The notes beneath the pieces were generated by a model. That model had not been told where the DNA came from and made no database searches. It saw only the letters and a program-made list of their open reading frames with translations. A program made the position numbers and the translations under genes. From positions 1-64,000 of the forward strand of contig DAOUBK010000061.1 of the NCBI GenBank assembly GCA_034432635.1: DNA of 64,000 nt. The letters are read 5' to 3'. Below are positions 41,231 to 50,634 of this stretch, piece by piece. The stretch is from Roseiflexus sp034432635. Lineage in GTDB: Bacteria > Chloroflexota > Chloroflexia > Chloroflexales > Roseiflexaceae. How positions within the stretch are numbered: the stretch's first letter is position 1; each line of letters begins with the position of its first letter.

Positions 41231-44200
41231 ATGAGAACTCCGCTGTTTTCGTTCTTTCTTATCATCGGTCTCATGAGCGGGCTGATCATGCCCGCCCATG
41301 CCCAGGATGATCCGCCAACGCCTGAAGTGTTCGACGATGTAGCAGTGCCTGCATCGGCAGTTCCATCCGATATGCCGGTAATCTGGGGGGTGGATGCAGA
41401 CGTAATTGCTGGTCTTGCGCTCCACTCCTCTACCATCTTTTGGGGAGCGCAGCCAGTATCAGCGTGTGCAACTTTCGAGTTTCCCTCTACCTGCCAGATC
41501 CGCAGTCGCACAACCAACGGCGATGTATCATTCAGTTCTCCTCGTATCCTGCACAATGCTGGCAATACCGGACCATTCATCAAATCGAACCTCGCCGTTG
41601 ACAGCACACATGTATACTGGATCGGTAGCGACTTCCAGATCAAACGCCTGCCGCGCAGTGCTACCTCCAGCACGGCGCCAGAGGTGATAGGAAGCACAAC
41701 GCACACCACCTCAACCCTGCGCTTTGAGATTGATGTAGACGCCGACTACATCTTCTGGATAGAGAGCAATCCTGTGTCGCAGATTTCGGGTCGGTTGTTT
41801 CGCATGCCAAAATCGGGTGGTGTAGTACAACTAATGGCCGAGCGTACCATCAGTGACTTCAGGGCAGGGTATTTTGAGAAATTGCGCGCCGATGGTTCTG
41901 GCGGTGCGTACTATGTGTCTACCTTCCTCGGCAGCCTGTTTCATACTGTTCCAGAAGGTGCCGGTTTCACCTTTACCTATTTGCAAATCTCCGGTGTTGA
42001 TTCCTATGCTCTCAGCAGTACTCATATCTACTGGGCAGAGAAGCTCACTAACCTCGTTATCAAACGCGCACCGCGCAGCAATCCCCGCGCTGTTGAGACT
42101 CTGGCGAATCGGGGTAACATCGGTACCCCCACAGCACCGGTCATTGCCGTCGATAACCTGAATGTCTACTGGCAAGAGGTGCGTGGGTCTACTGGCCCTA
42201 TCTTTCGGCTGGCGTTAAGTGGTGGTACACCAGAGCAGATTACCGATAACCAGAGTACTTCTCTGGCTCTGGTAAGCAACGGTCGCAATCTCTTCTGGAA
42301 TAACGGTACCGTATATCGTTTACCGGTCAATGCCTCCACCTGGACTCTCGATCTGGGGGTGAGTGGATTGGAAGTGGTGCAGACGGTTCAGAACCCGAAC
42401 AATGATGTTCCCCTGGTGAGCGGTAAAGAGACCTTTGTGCGTGTCTTTCCGCGCATTCTCAGCAGTTCGCCGTCCAGAACGACGGTGGATCTGTGGCCGA
42501 ATGTGCTGCTGTACGGGACGCGCGGTGGCACGCCACTACCCGATTCGCCGCTCGAACCGATGTATTATGCTGGCAATGCGCGTAGTGTCGGATCGACAAC
42601 TGATCGTCGTGACATCAACAGTGGCGTCTGGTTCCGCCTACCGGCTTCCTGGACCGATGGCACAGTACAGTTGCGCGCCGTTGTCAACCCGCGCCGTGTA
42701 CAGGCCGAGACCAGCTATACTAATAACGAAGTGACACGGCCGGTCTCGTTTGTGCGGAAAGCGCCGATCTGTCTGGACATCAAGCCGGTCAGCACGGAAC
42801 GCGGGGTAACCATTTCGTCGTGGCCGCGTGATGAAGGAGCACGGCGCTTCATCCAGTCTTTCTTCGTTCGTGCTGAGCAGTTGTTACCCACCCATGAACT
42901 ACGGGTCTTTATGCGTGGCGGTGATCCGTTGCGCAAACCACGCTGGTATCTCTTCGAGAGCGATCCGTTTGGTCTGTCACGCACCAATGCCGATAGCGGA
43001 TGGATGCTCTTCCTGCTCAAGGTCAACACCCTCTTCGATAGCAATCTGTGCGGCGATGGAGGCAGGACTCTGCGCACTGTGATGGCGCAGGATTTTCCCG
43101 AACGTGAGGTCAACGGGATGAATCTTGAAGACACGGTGCTGTTCTTCACCTTCTGGAACCCTGCGGGTAATTTTGCTCAGAATGTGCCAGGTGGTGGCGT
43201 GACCCTGGCGCATGAGATCGGTCATGCATATGGTCGTGGTCACATTAACTGCCCGGTGGGTGTACCCGATGGCGTGGATAGTGGATATCCGCATCCAACC
43301 TGCCAGCTCGGCACTCCTGGCCCGAATGAGTTTCTCGGCTTCGACTCCGGCCTGAGTCGCAGGTTTGGTCAACCGCCGAGTCTGCTCTTCCCGGAGACAA
43401 CCGGCGATCTGATGTCATATGCGCATCATATTCCGCAGCCACGCTGGTCGTCGGATTACACCTGGCGGGGCATATTTGATCGGATCAACAATCGCGGTTC
43501 GGCGGTTGCTGCCACAGCGATCGATACGGCGACGCCGCAGTCCACCCTCTCGTTCATCGTTACCGGCTTTATTTCGGGTACGGTGGCCGAGATGCGCGAG
43601 TCGTTCCAGCTTCCCGAACCGCTGCTCAGCCAGGTCACGGCTCAGATCAACGCTAGTACAGTAGAAAGCCCGGATTATCGTATTCGTGCGTTCAACGGTA
43701 CAACCCTGCTCGCCGAACAACCGTTGCGCATCGCCGAAGCCGACGGCGATCTGGCGCCCGGTACGCCGGAACCGGATCTGATCGGCTTTTTCCAGCGTCT
43801 CGATCTGACTCAGCGTCCTACCCGCATCGAGATTGTGCGCGTGGCCGGCAGCAGCGTCATCGGGAGCCTGAATGTCAGTCCGAACCCGCCCTCGGTTACG
43901 ATTACCGCCCCCACTGCGGGTAGTACAGTCGATCGCACCCTGACCATCAGATGGAACGCGAGTGATCCCGATGGTGGCATTCTCCATCACATGGTGCGTT
44001 ACAGCGCCGATAATGGCGCTACCTGGACAGTGATCGCTCAGGGTTTGACTGCCAGTACCCTCAATGGAGATATTGCCAGCCTGCCGGGTGGCACAGCGCG
44101 CGTTCAGGTTATTACTACCGATGGTTTGAACACAGCCATTGCCACGTCTGAGGCGTTCTCGGTGGCGCGCCGTGTGCCGGAGGTCTCGATTCTGCCAGAA

Positions 44201-45016
44201 GGCGGACCTACATTCGCACCAGGAGATACGATCACGCTGCGGAGTCGCGTCTACGATCCGGAAGACGGTTTTCTGAGTGGCGCCCGGTTGCAGTGGCAGA
44301 TAAATGGTCCTCTCAGCATCACCGGTGACGGCGAGCGGTTGACTCTGCTCAACCTGCCTCCCGGTACGTACGCGGTGCGGCTCCGGGCAACCGATAGTGA
44401 TGGCAACTCCGGCGAGGATATTGCACAGATCACCGTTTCACCCAAGCGTATTATCGACGGCGCAGCGCCGGTTGTCGATGGCTACTGCGATGAATCTGCC
44501 TACAACACTGATCCGCATTCCGTCTCGCTGCGCTACAACGAAGGGACTGCTTCGGCAACTGTCGGACAGGTGCGCTTCGTGCGCGCAGGAGATTTCGTGT
44601 ATGCGTGCTTCAGTGGTCTGCTGCGCGGTACAGGTGGCGCAGAAGCGGTCGTCCTGAAATTCGATATTAACAACAGCGCCGATTCCGTCCAGCAGCCCGA
44701 TGACATCATCTTTGTGCTGCAACGGGATGGTCGCGCCCTCAGTGGACGCGGCAACGGTAGCACGTCCACCGTGATCGATCCTGTCACCCAGGGGATGATC
44801 GGCGCTGTTAGCGCGACAGATACAAGCTGGAGTGCCGAGATGCAGATCGAGGCTGCCCGGCTGGGTGGGTGGAACAAACTGGTACGCATGCTGGTTGCCC
44901 ATGATCCGGGTGCATCTTGGCCGCGCGGCAGCGTTGCGTACGAGCCGGGTCGCTGGGGATTGACAATGCTGGGAGAGGTCAGTTATCGGGTGAACCTGCC
45001 GCTGATCGTGAGATAA
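41231..45016 (+). CDS. Secreted multidomain metzincin-like metalloprotease
   Basis: A 1261-aa exported protein. The signal peptide (MRTPLFSFFLIIGLMSGLIM, cleavage after AHA at about residue 23) fixes the start; GGGAGG precedes it. Residues about 55-380 look like a beta-propeller (repeated VYWIGSDFQIKRL / YWQEVRGS / IYWAEK blades). A CARDB-like region follows, then the zinc motif HEIGHAYGRGH (His661 to His671) with a candidate Met-turn LMSY (Met728), as in metzincins. Ig/FN3-like domains follow (RVPEVSILPEGGPTFAPGD; ITAPTAGSTVDRTLTIRW), and a CBM9/DOMON-like module (YCDESAYNTDP). It ends in SYRVNLPLIVR, a hydrophobic C-terminal tail that seems common in Chloroflexota secreted proteins. A hairpin terminator candidate follows. 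Confidence 0.78.
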   Translation: MRTPLFSFFLIIGLMSGLIMPAHAQDDPPTPEVFDDVAVPASAVPSDMPVIWGVDADVIAGLALHSSTIFWGAQPVSACATFEFPSTCQIRSRTTNGDVSFSSPRILHNAGNTGPFIKSNLAVDSTHVYWIGSDFQIKRLPRSATSSTAPEVIGSTTHTTSTLRFEIDVDADYIFWIESNPVSQISGRLFRMPKSGGVVQLMAERTISDFRAGYFEKLRADGSGGAYYVSTFLGSLFHTVPEGAGFTFTYLQISGVDSYALSSTHIYWAEKLTNLVIKRAPRSNPRAVETLANRGNIGTPTAPVIAVDNLNVYWQEVRGSTGPIFRLALSGGTPEQITDNQSTSLALVSNGRNLFWNNGTVYRLPVNASTWTLDLGVSGLEVVQTVQNPNNDVPLVSGKETFVRVFPRILSSSPSRTTVDLWPNVLLYGTRGGTPLPDSPLEPMYYAGNARSVGSTTDRRDINSGVWFRLPASWTDGTVQLRAVVNPRRVQAETSYTNNEVTRPVSFVRKAPICLDIKPVSTERGVTISSWPRDEGARRFIQSFFVRAEQLLPTHELRVFMRGGDPLRKPRWYLFESDPFGLSRTNADSGWMLFLLKVNTLFDSNLCGDGGRTLRTVMAQDFPEREVNGMNLEDTVLFFTFWNPAGNFAQNVPGGGVTLAHEIGHAYGRGHINCPVGVPDGVDSGYPHPTCQLGTPGPNEFLGFDSGLSRRFGQPPSLLFPETTGDLMSYAHHIPQPRWSSDYTWRGIFDRINNRGSAVAATAIDTATPQSTLSFIVTGFISGTVAEMRESFQLPEPLLSQVTAQINASTVESPDYRIRAFNGTTLLAEQPLRIAEADGDLAPGTPEPDLIGFFQRLDLTQRPTRIEIVRVAGSSVIGSLNVSPNPPSVTITAPTAGSTVDRTLTIRWNASDPDGGILHHMVRYSADNGATWTVIAQGLTASTLNGDIASLPGGTARVQVITTDGLNTAIATSEAFSVARRVPEVSILPEGGPTFAPGDTITLRSRVYDPEDGFLSGARLQWQINGPLSITGDGERLTLLNLPPGTYAVRLRATDSDGNSGEDIAQITVSPKRIIDGAAPVVDGYCDESAYNTDPHSVSLRYNEGTASATVGQVRFVRAGDFVYACFSGLLRGTGGAEAVVLKFDINNSADSVQQPDDIIFVLQRDGRALSGRGNGSTSTVIDPVTQGMIGAVSATDTSWSAEMQIEAARLGGWNKLVRMLVAHDPGASWPRGSVAYEPGRWGLTMLGEVSYRVNLPLIVR

Positions 45017-45028
45017 AGTGTCTTTCAC

Positions 45029-45056
45029 GGGAAGAGGTGTTGCTGCACCTCTTCCC
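45029..45056 (+). terminator. Hairpin after the metalloprotease gene
   Basis: An 11-bp perfect stem (45029-45039 with 45046-45056), 6-base loop, 12 bases after the stop. It has no T-run, so termination is only probable. Confidence 0.45.
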
Positions 45057-45119
45057 TGCTGATATTTCACCGCTTGCTGGGATGAGGGTCAATACAGTAT
45101 CGCCATATAGAGGACAGCA

Positions 45120-45635
45120 ATGAATGTGAAAGTACGTTTCACTCGACGTTTCAACGACCTTCTAGTTGGACCAATTATGCTTGCTATCGGATTGGGTCTC
45201 CTGTTTCTGGGATTGCAGTGGCGCGCCTCCACCCAGAATCAGATCGCCGCAATGATCCCGGCAGACGGCACGGTCGTCGAAGTCGTTTCCCGTACCAGCA
45301 CTTCGGGTGGTGAGCGCAGGACGTTCTTCTATCCGGTCGTGGAGTTCCGCACGGTTGATGGAGAAAGCATTCGCTTCGAGAGCAGCATCGGCAGCAATCC
45401 GGCGGCGTACCGCGTCGGCGATACAGTCAAGGTGCTCTACGACCCGCAAACGCCGCAGTCGGCATTGATCGATTCGTGGGAAGTCTGGATGCCGTCAGGT
45501 CTTGCGATTGGGATTGGAGGCTTTTTTGCGCTGATGGGCGCCCTCGTCCTTCTCAATGCGCTGGCGTTTCTGCTGAAATGGGGAGGATTGCTCGGACTAC
45601 TCGGCATCATTCTGCTGCGGCAGAGACGCAAATAG
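45120..45635 (+). CDS. DUF3592 family membrane protein
   Basis: A 171-aa protein with two membrane helices (PIMLAIGLGLLFLGLQW near residue 20 and GLAIGIGGFFALMGALVLLNAL near residue 130) flanking an extracytoplasmic beta domain. That domain (DGTVVEVVSRTSTSGGERRT, YPVVEFRTVDGESIRFESSIG, VGDTVKVLYDPQTPQSA) matches DUF3592. Function is unknown. It is monocistronic and follows the metalloprotease by 104 bases. Confidence 0.8.
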   Translation: MNVKVRFTRRFNDLLVGPIMLAIGLGLLFLGLQWRASTQNQIAAMIPADGTVVEVVSRTSTSGGERRTFFYPVVEFRTVDGESIRFESSIGSNPAAYRVGDTVKVLYDPQTPQSALIDSWEVWMPSGLAIGIGGFFALMGALVLLNALAFLLKWGGLLGLLGIILLRQRRK

Positions 45636-46018
45636 CGCGTGATACGTCCGGGATGGCGCCGGTCATCGGTCATTCTGCATGGGTATTGTCACCAGGATGC
45701 GGGGAGCGCTCCAATGCCGGTTTCCGGTCACCGTTCATATGATTCATCCCCGCAAGATTCCTGGAGACGGTGAGTGCAGCGTGAATTGCAGGATATCGGT
45801 CAGGTTCTGCAAAGCGGTGATCTGATGTATTCTGCTCAGTATAAAGCCTCTTCGCTGCACGCCGGGGGCGCAGCGGCGCTGCGCCCTGCGCCGTTCAGGA
45901 TGGTTCAGGCTGCGTGTGTGATGGAGAGCACCGGTGGACAGTGCAAAACGTCGTGCGACTCTGCCTGAGTATACCTGAAGGCAGGCATCGATGCCATGAT
46001 GCTTCGTATGCCTGATCC
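45636..46018. other. Intergenic region between convergent genes
   Basis: No gene is supported. A GC-rich perfect palindromic hairpin (45866-45886, 9-bp stem, 3-base loop) sits in the middle and may separate the converging transcripts, although it has no T-run. Confidence 0.4.
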
Positions 46019-46822
46019 TTACGGCGTACCACCGGGCGGCGTCGGCAGCGCGATGTCGGGGTTGACCGGAACCTGCGCCGCAGTTTCGGGCGGTACGCTC
46101 AGGAGCGCGGCGCTCACCCATCCGGCGACCCCGCGTACCGTCAGCACCAGATACCAGCGACCATTGTCACTGCGTCCGAGGAGTTGCACCTCTTCGCCCT
46201 GGTTCACCCGATCAATCGGTGAGGCGCTTACGTTCGGATCGGCGCGCACATTGCCGGGGTTTGCCACTGTGCCACGCAGCGACGACACGATCGGCACCGG
46301 CGGGTAGGTGGGTGTCGGGGTTGGCGACGCTTCGGTGTCAGGGGTTGGCGAGGAAACGGGTGTTGCAGTCGGTGTCGGGCTTGGCGTTGGTGTGGCAGTT
46401 GGCGGAGCAACCGTCGGCAAACCGGGTATCGGTGACGGTTGCAGGTAGAGCGGCTCCTCTGTGGGCCCGGTTGTGGCAGTCGGTGTCGTGTCGGTCGCCG
46501 TTGGTGTGACAGTGTCTCCTGCGACAGATTCGACGGCTGTTGGCGCGGGTTGCGTGGCAACCGGCGTGGCTTCGGCGGCGGGTGGTGTTTCCGGCGTGGG
46601 TTGCGCGGCAGCCGGTGTGGCTTCGGTGGTGGATGCCGTTTCCGGCGTGGGTTGCACGGCAACCGGCGTGGCTTCAGTGGCAGACGTCTGGGGCATGGAG
46701 GGAAGCGTCGGCTGTTCGACCGTGGGAGAAGTGCCGCCGATCCACGGCAACGGCAACCCGGCGCATCCTGTCAGCGCCAGAAGAAGAGCAGCGATCCAGA
46801 TAACAGGTCGTATGTTCCGCAT
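46019..46822 (-). CDS. SH3-domain lipoprotein with Thr/Pro-rich stalk
   Basis: A 267-aa lipoprotein. The signal peptide ends in the lipobox LALTGC (Cys19), so it is lipidated and anchored outside. A low-complexity stalk (about 35-185) contains several copies of a unit like EATPVAVQPTPET. The C-terminal domain (about 188-250, GTVANPGNVRADPNVSASPI, then VNQGEEVQLLGRSDNGRWYLV) is a bacterial SH3 (SH3b) domain, which usually binds peptidoglycan or peptides. The ATG at 46822 was chosen because the lipobox then falls at the right distance. Upstream is a short-repeat array. Confidence 0.82.
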   Translation of the reverse strand: MRNIRPVIWIAALLLALTGCAGLPLPWIGGTSPTVEQPTLPSMPQTSATEATPVAVQPTPETASTTEATPAAAQPTPETPPAAEATPVATQPAPTAVESVAGDTVTPTATDTTPTATTGPTEEPLYLQPSPIPGLPTVAPPTATPTPSPTPTATPVSSPTPDTEASPTPTPTYPPVPIVSSLRGTVANPGNVRADPNVSASPIDRVNQGEEVQLLGRSDNGRWYLVLTVRGVAGWVSAALLSVPPETAAQVPVNPDIALPTPPGGTP

Positions 46823-46889
46823 CGATCTTGCCTTGCGGTCAGGGTGTCTGAGAACTGAGAACCGGGAACCAGGGAACCTGGGGTCAGGG

Positions 46890-47048
46890 TTCAAACGTTC
46901 AACGTTCAATATCCAAACGCCCAACGTTCAACATTCAACGTCCAACGCCCGACATTCAACATCCAAACGTCCAACGTTCAACGCCCAACGTTCAACGTTC
47001 AATATCCAAACGTCCAACATCCAACGTTCAACGTTCAACGTCCGACAT
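46890..47048. repeat. Array of imperfect 8-9-nt repeats (CAACGTT-type)
   Basis: About 18 imperfect copies of an ACGTTCA-like unit (CAACGTTCAA, CAATATCCAAA, CAACGTCCAA variants) fill the gap between the SH3 lipoprotein start and the Memo stop codon at 47049. Shorter copies occur at 54558-54573. Similar intergenic text is known in other bacterial genomes (recollection). Confidence 0.8.
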
Positions 47049-48266
47049 TTACCCAAACACCATCCCACAGATCGACACGACTGACGTTCCCTCGTCATCA
47101 GCCGGGCAGTGTGCATAGCCCACCAGTTCGCCTTCGACTGCGCCCATCAACCGGAGCGCCACGTAGGTCGGCGGCCAACCGCAGATATTCTGGCGATTAC
47201 CCGTTGCAGCAATGACCCGGAAGAAACCATCGGCATCACCGGCGTGCATACGGTCGATCACCTGTTCATCCGAATCACGAAGCGCTGCTTTGTCGGATGC
47301 GCTCAACGGTGCACCGCCGAAAGCCGGACCGACGTGCGACATATCGCCGGAGATAACCACCAGCGCGCGCCGCGCCTCCAGCACCTGACGCAACGTTGCG
47401 ATTAGCGCATCGAGACGCGGGTCGGTCGCCGGGTCTTCGCCGCCGATGTAGCGCGCAAAGGAACCAACCAGAATGGGAATGACCGGACATGGGGGTGTGC
47501 CACGCACATACTGCAACCATACTGCCGCCAGTTCGAGTGAATGTTCGACACGATGGTACAACTCGCCGGCAAATGCTGCCTCTTCACCAATGGCGTTTGC
47601 CAGCGCATCGACAATGGCGGTATCGGTGGGCAACACACCGAACGGTGTTGCGTAGCGCTGGTGCGTGAGTGTAATCGGTTCAGGGCTGTAGTGGTCTGTA
47701 CCGATCAGGATCACAATCTCAGCGGCGCGTACCATGTCTGCCGCCCGTTGCCACACCTGCGCATACACCCGCCCGCCACGCTCATAGTCGATATGTGGAC
47801 TGAGCACGCCGCGACCGGTCGGCGGCGCCGGGGTCACCTGACCAGCCGCAGCGACATAGCCATCGAGCAACCGCCGGAGTTCCACCGGATCAGCGGGATA
47901 CGACTGCCCGGCAAGCGCCGGTTGACGGAACGGTGCGGCGCGATAGTCAGCCAGCGCACATGCCTGCGCCGTCTTGAAGCGCAGATTATCCAGCAGCAGC
48001 GCCTCGTCCAATGCATCGACCAGATTGTTCACCAGCGACACATCGACCGGTAAGCCGAAGATGGAGCGCAACTTACCGGCAATTGCCGTGCGGTTGTGCT
48101 TTCCATCGCAGAACAACAGTGCCGGACCGAGACCGTGTGAGATCACCAGGAAGCGATCCGAAATCTGGAGCGGATCGCGCAGCAACAGCGACGGTTGACC
48201 GTCGTGCATAACCTGGCGAATATCAATGGCGCGCAGTTTCGGATATTGCTCAGAGGGAAGCAGCAT
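47049..48266 (-). CDS. amrB: AmmeMemoRadiSam system protein B (Memo family)
   Basis: A 405-aa protein (ATG 48266, or four codons longer from 48278). The Memo domain (from about residue 140) has GVLSPHIDYERGG, ILIGTDHYSPEPITLT, YHRVEHSLELAAVWL, ALVVISGDMSHVG and CGWPPTYVALRLM, with the His/Cys residues that bind metal in Memo1-like proteins. The N-terminal 130 residues are an additional helical domain seen in many bacterial members. These proteins accompany AMMECR1 and radical-SAM partners; neither is adjacent here. It overlaps the end of the aminotransferase gene. Confidence 0.82.
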   Translation of the reverse strand: MLLPSEQYPKLRAIDIRQVMHDGQPSLLLRDPLQISDRFLVISHGLGPALLFCDGKHNRTAIAGKLRSIFGLPVDVSLVNNLVDALDEALLLDNLRFKTAQACALADYRAAPFRQPALAGQSYPADPVELRRLLDGYVAAAGQVTPAPPTGRGVLSPHIDYERGGRVYAQVWQRAADMVRAAEIVILIGTDHYSPEPITLTHQRYATPFGVLPTDTAIVDALANAIGEEAAFAGELYHRVEHSLELAAVWLQYVRGTPPCPVIPILVGSFARYIGGEDPATDPRLDALIATLRQVLEARRALVVISGDMSHVGPAFGGAPLSASDKAALRDSDEQVIDRMHAGDADGFFRVIAATGNRQNICGWPPTYVALRLMGAVEGELVGYAHCPADDEGTSVVSICGMVFG

Positions 48267-49443
48267 AGCGCAGTTCATCCCGATGATCGCGGATTTTGAT
48301 TACCGCAGCGGCAACATCGTCCATCTCTTCTGGTTCGGCAAGCAGGAGCCACTGCGGCAGCCAGATCGCCTCACGACACGCCCGCTCGGCATTCGGGCAA
48401 TGAGTAGCGCGCGCGAACTCCGCCCTCAGCGATGGTTGCCGGTAGATCGGGAAGGGATATCCGGTCGAACACGGAATACCTTCGGCTTCCAGCGCCTGTT
48501 CGAACCGATCGCGTGGCACGCCAAAGGCGTGTTCATCGTAGCGCACCATGTAGAGATGAAAGGCGTGCCGATCCGCGCGTTCGTCCCAGCGCATCGGCTG
48601 AATGCCTTCAACATCGGCGAAGAACGCATTCAGACGCCGCGCACATGCCATTCGCCGGTCGGTCTGTTCGTCGAGACGTTCCAGTTGCGCCAGAAGAACT
48701 GCTGCCTGCCAGGCAGAGAGCCGCATATTGCTTCCCAGGTTGGGGTGCTCATACCAGGCGCCGCCGATCGCGCGCCCCTGGTTGACCCGGCTGCGAATGG
48801 CATCGGCGAGCATCCGGTCGTTCGTCGTCAGCGTACCACCCTCACCGGCAGTCATATTCTTGCTGCTCTGGAAACTAAACGATCCGACATCGCCGAGCGA
48901 TCCGCACATCCGACCGCGCCACGATGCACCGTGTGCGTGAGCGGCATCCTCGATCAGGATCAGACCGTGGCGTTGCGCCAGCGCTGTCAGGCGATCCATA
49001 TCCGCCGCCTGACCGGCGAAGTGAACTGGAATGATTGCCCGTGTGCGCGACGTTATTGCGGCTTCTGCCGCCGCCGGATCGAGGTTGTAAGTATCCGCCT
49101 CGATGTCGGCGAAGACCGGCGTTGCGCCAACCAAGCGTACCGCTGATGCAGTGGCGATGAAGGTGTACGGCGGAACGATCACCTCATCGCCGCGACCGAT
49201 GCCGGTCGCCATGAGCGCCGCTACCAGCGTCTGCGTGCCGTTGACGGCTGCAATGCCGAAGGCGGCGCCGTGGTGTTGCGCGAACGCACGCTCGAACTCT
49301 TCCACCACCGGCGCAAAACCGCCCCAATCGTCGCTGTGGAGCACATCGAGCACCCGCTGCTCTTCCCGTGCATCCCACTGTGGCCAGCGGGGCCAGGGGC
49401 GGCTGCGCACCGATGCGCCTCCGTTGATTGCAAGTTTCGCCAT
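48250..49443 (-). CDS. DegT/DnrJ/EryC1-family PLP-dependent aminotransferase
   Basis: A 397-aa enzyme of the sugar/cyclitol aminotransferase family. Motifs: NGTQTLVAALMATGIGRGDEVIVPPYTF, GATPVFADIEADTYNLD, PVHFAGQAADMDRL, LIEDAAHAHGA, and the PLP-Lys in FSFQSSKNMTAGEGG. The sequence around GYPFPIYRQPSL is family typical. It probably makes an amino sugar or amino-cyclitol. The start at 49443 is supported by AGGGCGG just upstream. No glycosyltransferase is near, so the pathway is unclear. Confidence 0.9.
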   Translation of the reverse strand: MAKLAINGGASVRSRPWPRWPQWDAREEQRVLDVLHSDDWGGFAPVVEEFERAFAQHHGAAFGIAAVNGTQTLVAALMATGIGRGDEVIVPPYTFIATASAVRLVGATPVFADIEADTYNLDPAAAEAAITSRTRAIIPVHFAGQAADMDRLTALAQRHGLILIEDAAHAHGASWRGRMCGSLGDVGSFSFQSSKNMTAGEGGTLTTNDRMLADAIRSRVNQGRAIGGAWYEHPNLGSNMRLSAWQAAVLLAQLERLDEQTDRRMACARRLNAFFADVEGIQPMRWDERADRHAFHLYMVRYDEHAFGVPRDRFEQALEAEGIPCSTGYPFPIYRQPSLRAEFARATHCPNAERACREAIWLPQWLLLAEPEEMDDVAAAVIKIRDHRDELRYAASL

Positions 49444-49587
49444 ACCGCCCTTCCAGATGCCGTCAGAACGCGATGAAACACCAGTGCAAAGTAGCATAGC
49501 AATCGCTACTTGTCAATCACCAACACCGGCTTTTCCTGCATGCAACACCAGCAAATCACCAGTGGATCGCACCGACAGACGAAAAGA

Positions 49588-49618
49588 ACAACACGTCGGT
49601 TTCTGACCGACGTGTTGT
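49588..49618 (-). terminator. Intrinsic terminator of the SGNH hydrolase gene
   Basis: A perfect 13-bp stem (49606-49618 with 49588-49600), 5-base loop, then TCTTTTC on the minus strand, about 60 bases after the stop. Confidence 0.85.
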
Positions 49619-49679
49619 GTGAATTCGGAGAAGGCGACTGCCTTCATCCGTCCTTTATCCGACGCTCATCTGGCAACCA

Positions 49680-50477
49680 TCATGCACACATCCAGGGCAG
49701 CACCATCGCCGGTTCGTACCCCAGCGCCCTCAGCCGCCCGGCAATGACGGCGTGACCGGCTGCATTCGGGTGATAGCCGTCGAATGAGAGATACAGTGAG
49801 GGCTGCTGAGGAGCGGTATAACTGCCATTGAACGCGGTGTAAACATTGGCGACCCTGACCCCGCATCCGGTCGCGTGAATGATATCGTTCGCCTGCTTGA
49901 GATATGGCAGTAACACCGGCAGGCGACCGCTGGCAGCGTCCTGGACAACGAACGGGTAGTACAGATCCATCGTGCGATAGACCGTTGGACGACCGCTGCG
50001 CAATCTTACAATTTCGCCCACGATAGCGCTCCAGTTGCCCCTGAAAGTTTCTACTGCGCTACGCAGACACTCCTGATTGTCCGAACCGCCACACGTACCG
50101 GCGATATACCGATCGCGGGCGTGCAAGAGGTCATTGCCGCCAATATCCCACGTCACGACCTGCGCCGATGCGACCGACAGACGGAATAGCCAGCGACTGC
50201 GCAGTGCAGCCAGCAGGTCGCTGCTCGTCCATCCAGGTACGCTGAGATTGATCAACGAAACCGTCGCGCCGGTGTCGGCAGCCAGTGCTGCCCCGTACCG
50301 GTACACATATCCTCCACGACTGAAATCCCACAGTCCGAATCCGAGCGAGTTGCCCAACGCAACATACGTGATCCGGGGTGACAATACGGTGACACTCGCC
50401 TGAGCTGGCACCGCCGGAACGAAGAATGTCAGCGCGATCAACACCAGGACGAAGAGAAGCACACGTTTGAGCAGCAT
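49680..50477 (-). CDS. Secreted SGNH/GDSL-type hydrolase
   Basis: A 265-aa exported esterase-like protein. The signal peptide (MLLKRVLLFVLVLIALTFFV, cleavage around AQA-SV) is clear. Block I is YVALGNSLGFG with Ser44, block III VTWDIGGNDLL, and block V FDGYHPNAAGH with the Asp-x-x-His. The substrate (lipid, acetylated sugar) cannot be read. It has its own terminator and is preceded by AAGGAAG. Four Cys (in CGGSDNQEC and others) may form disulfides outside the cell. Confidence 0.85.
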   Translation of the reverse strand: MLLKRVLLFVLVLIALTFFVPAVPAQASVTVLSPRITYVALGNSLGFGLWDFSRGGYVYRYGAALAADTGATVSLINLSVPGWTSSDLLAALRSRWLFRLSVASAQVVTWDIGGNDLLHARDRYIAGTCGGSDNQECLRSAVETFRGNWSAIVGEIVRLRSGRPTVYRTMDLYYPFVVQDAASGRLPVLLPYLKQANDIIHATGCGVRVANVYTAFNGSYTAPQQPSLYLSFDGYHPNAAGHAVIAGRLRALGYEPAMVLPWMCA

Positions 50478-50634
50478 ACTTCCTTCCTTTCTGATCCGAC
50501 GACGAGGGAAGAACTATGAGGGATTGGCAGAGGGATAGTGAGGACGACCCTCAGCCTGATCGTACACCCACTTTCAGGCATCCGGGATGACACTTTTGTT
50601 ATCTCGACCATGATACGGGTTTCTGATTCTTTTC

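Noticed and set aside
46890..47048. Short-repeat array as a CRISPR
   Set aside because: Units are 8-9 bases and contiguous, without unique spacers; no cas gene is present in the window.
46461..47084. Plus-strand open frame across the SH3 lipoprotein and repeat array
   Set aside because: It is the antisense of a Thr/Pro-rich stalk and of short repeats; composition is low complexity.
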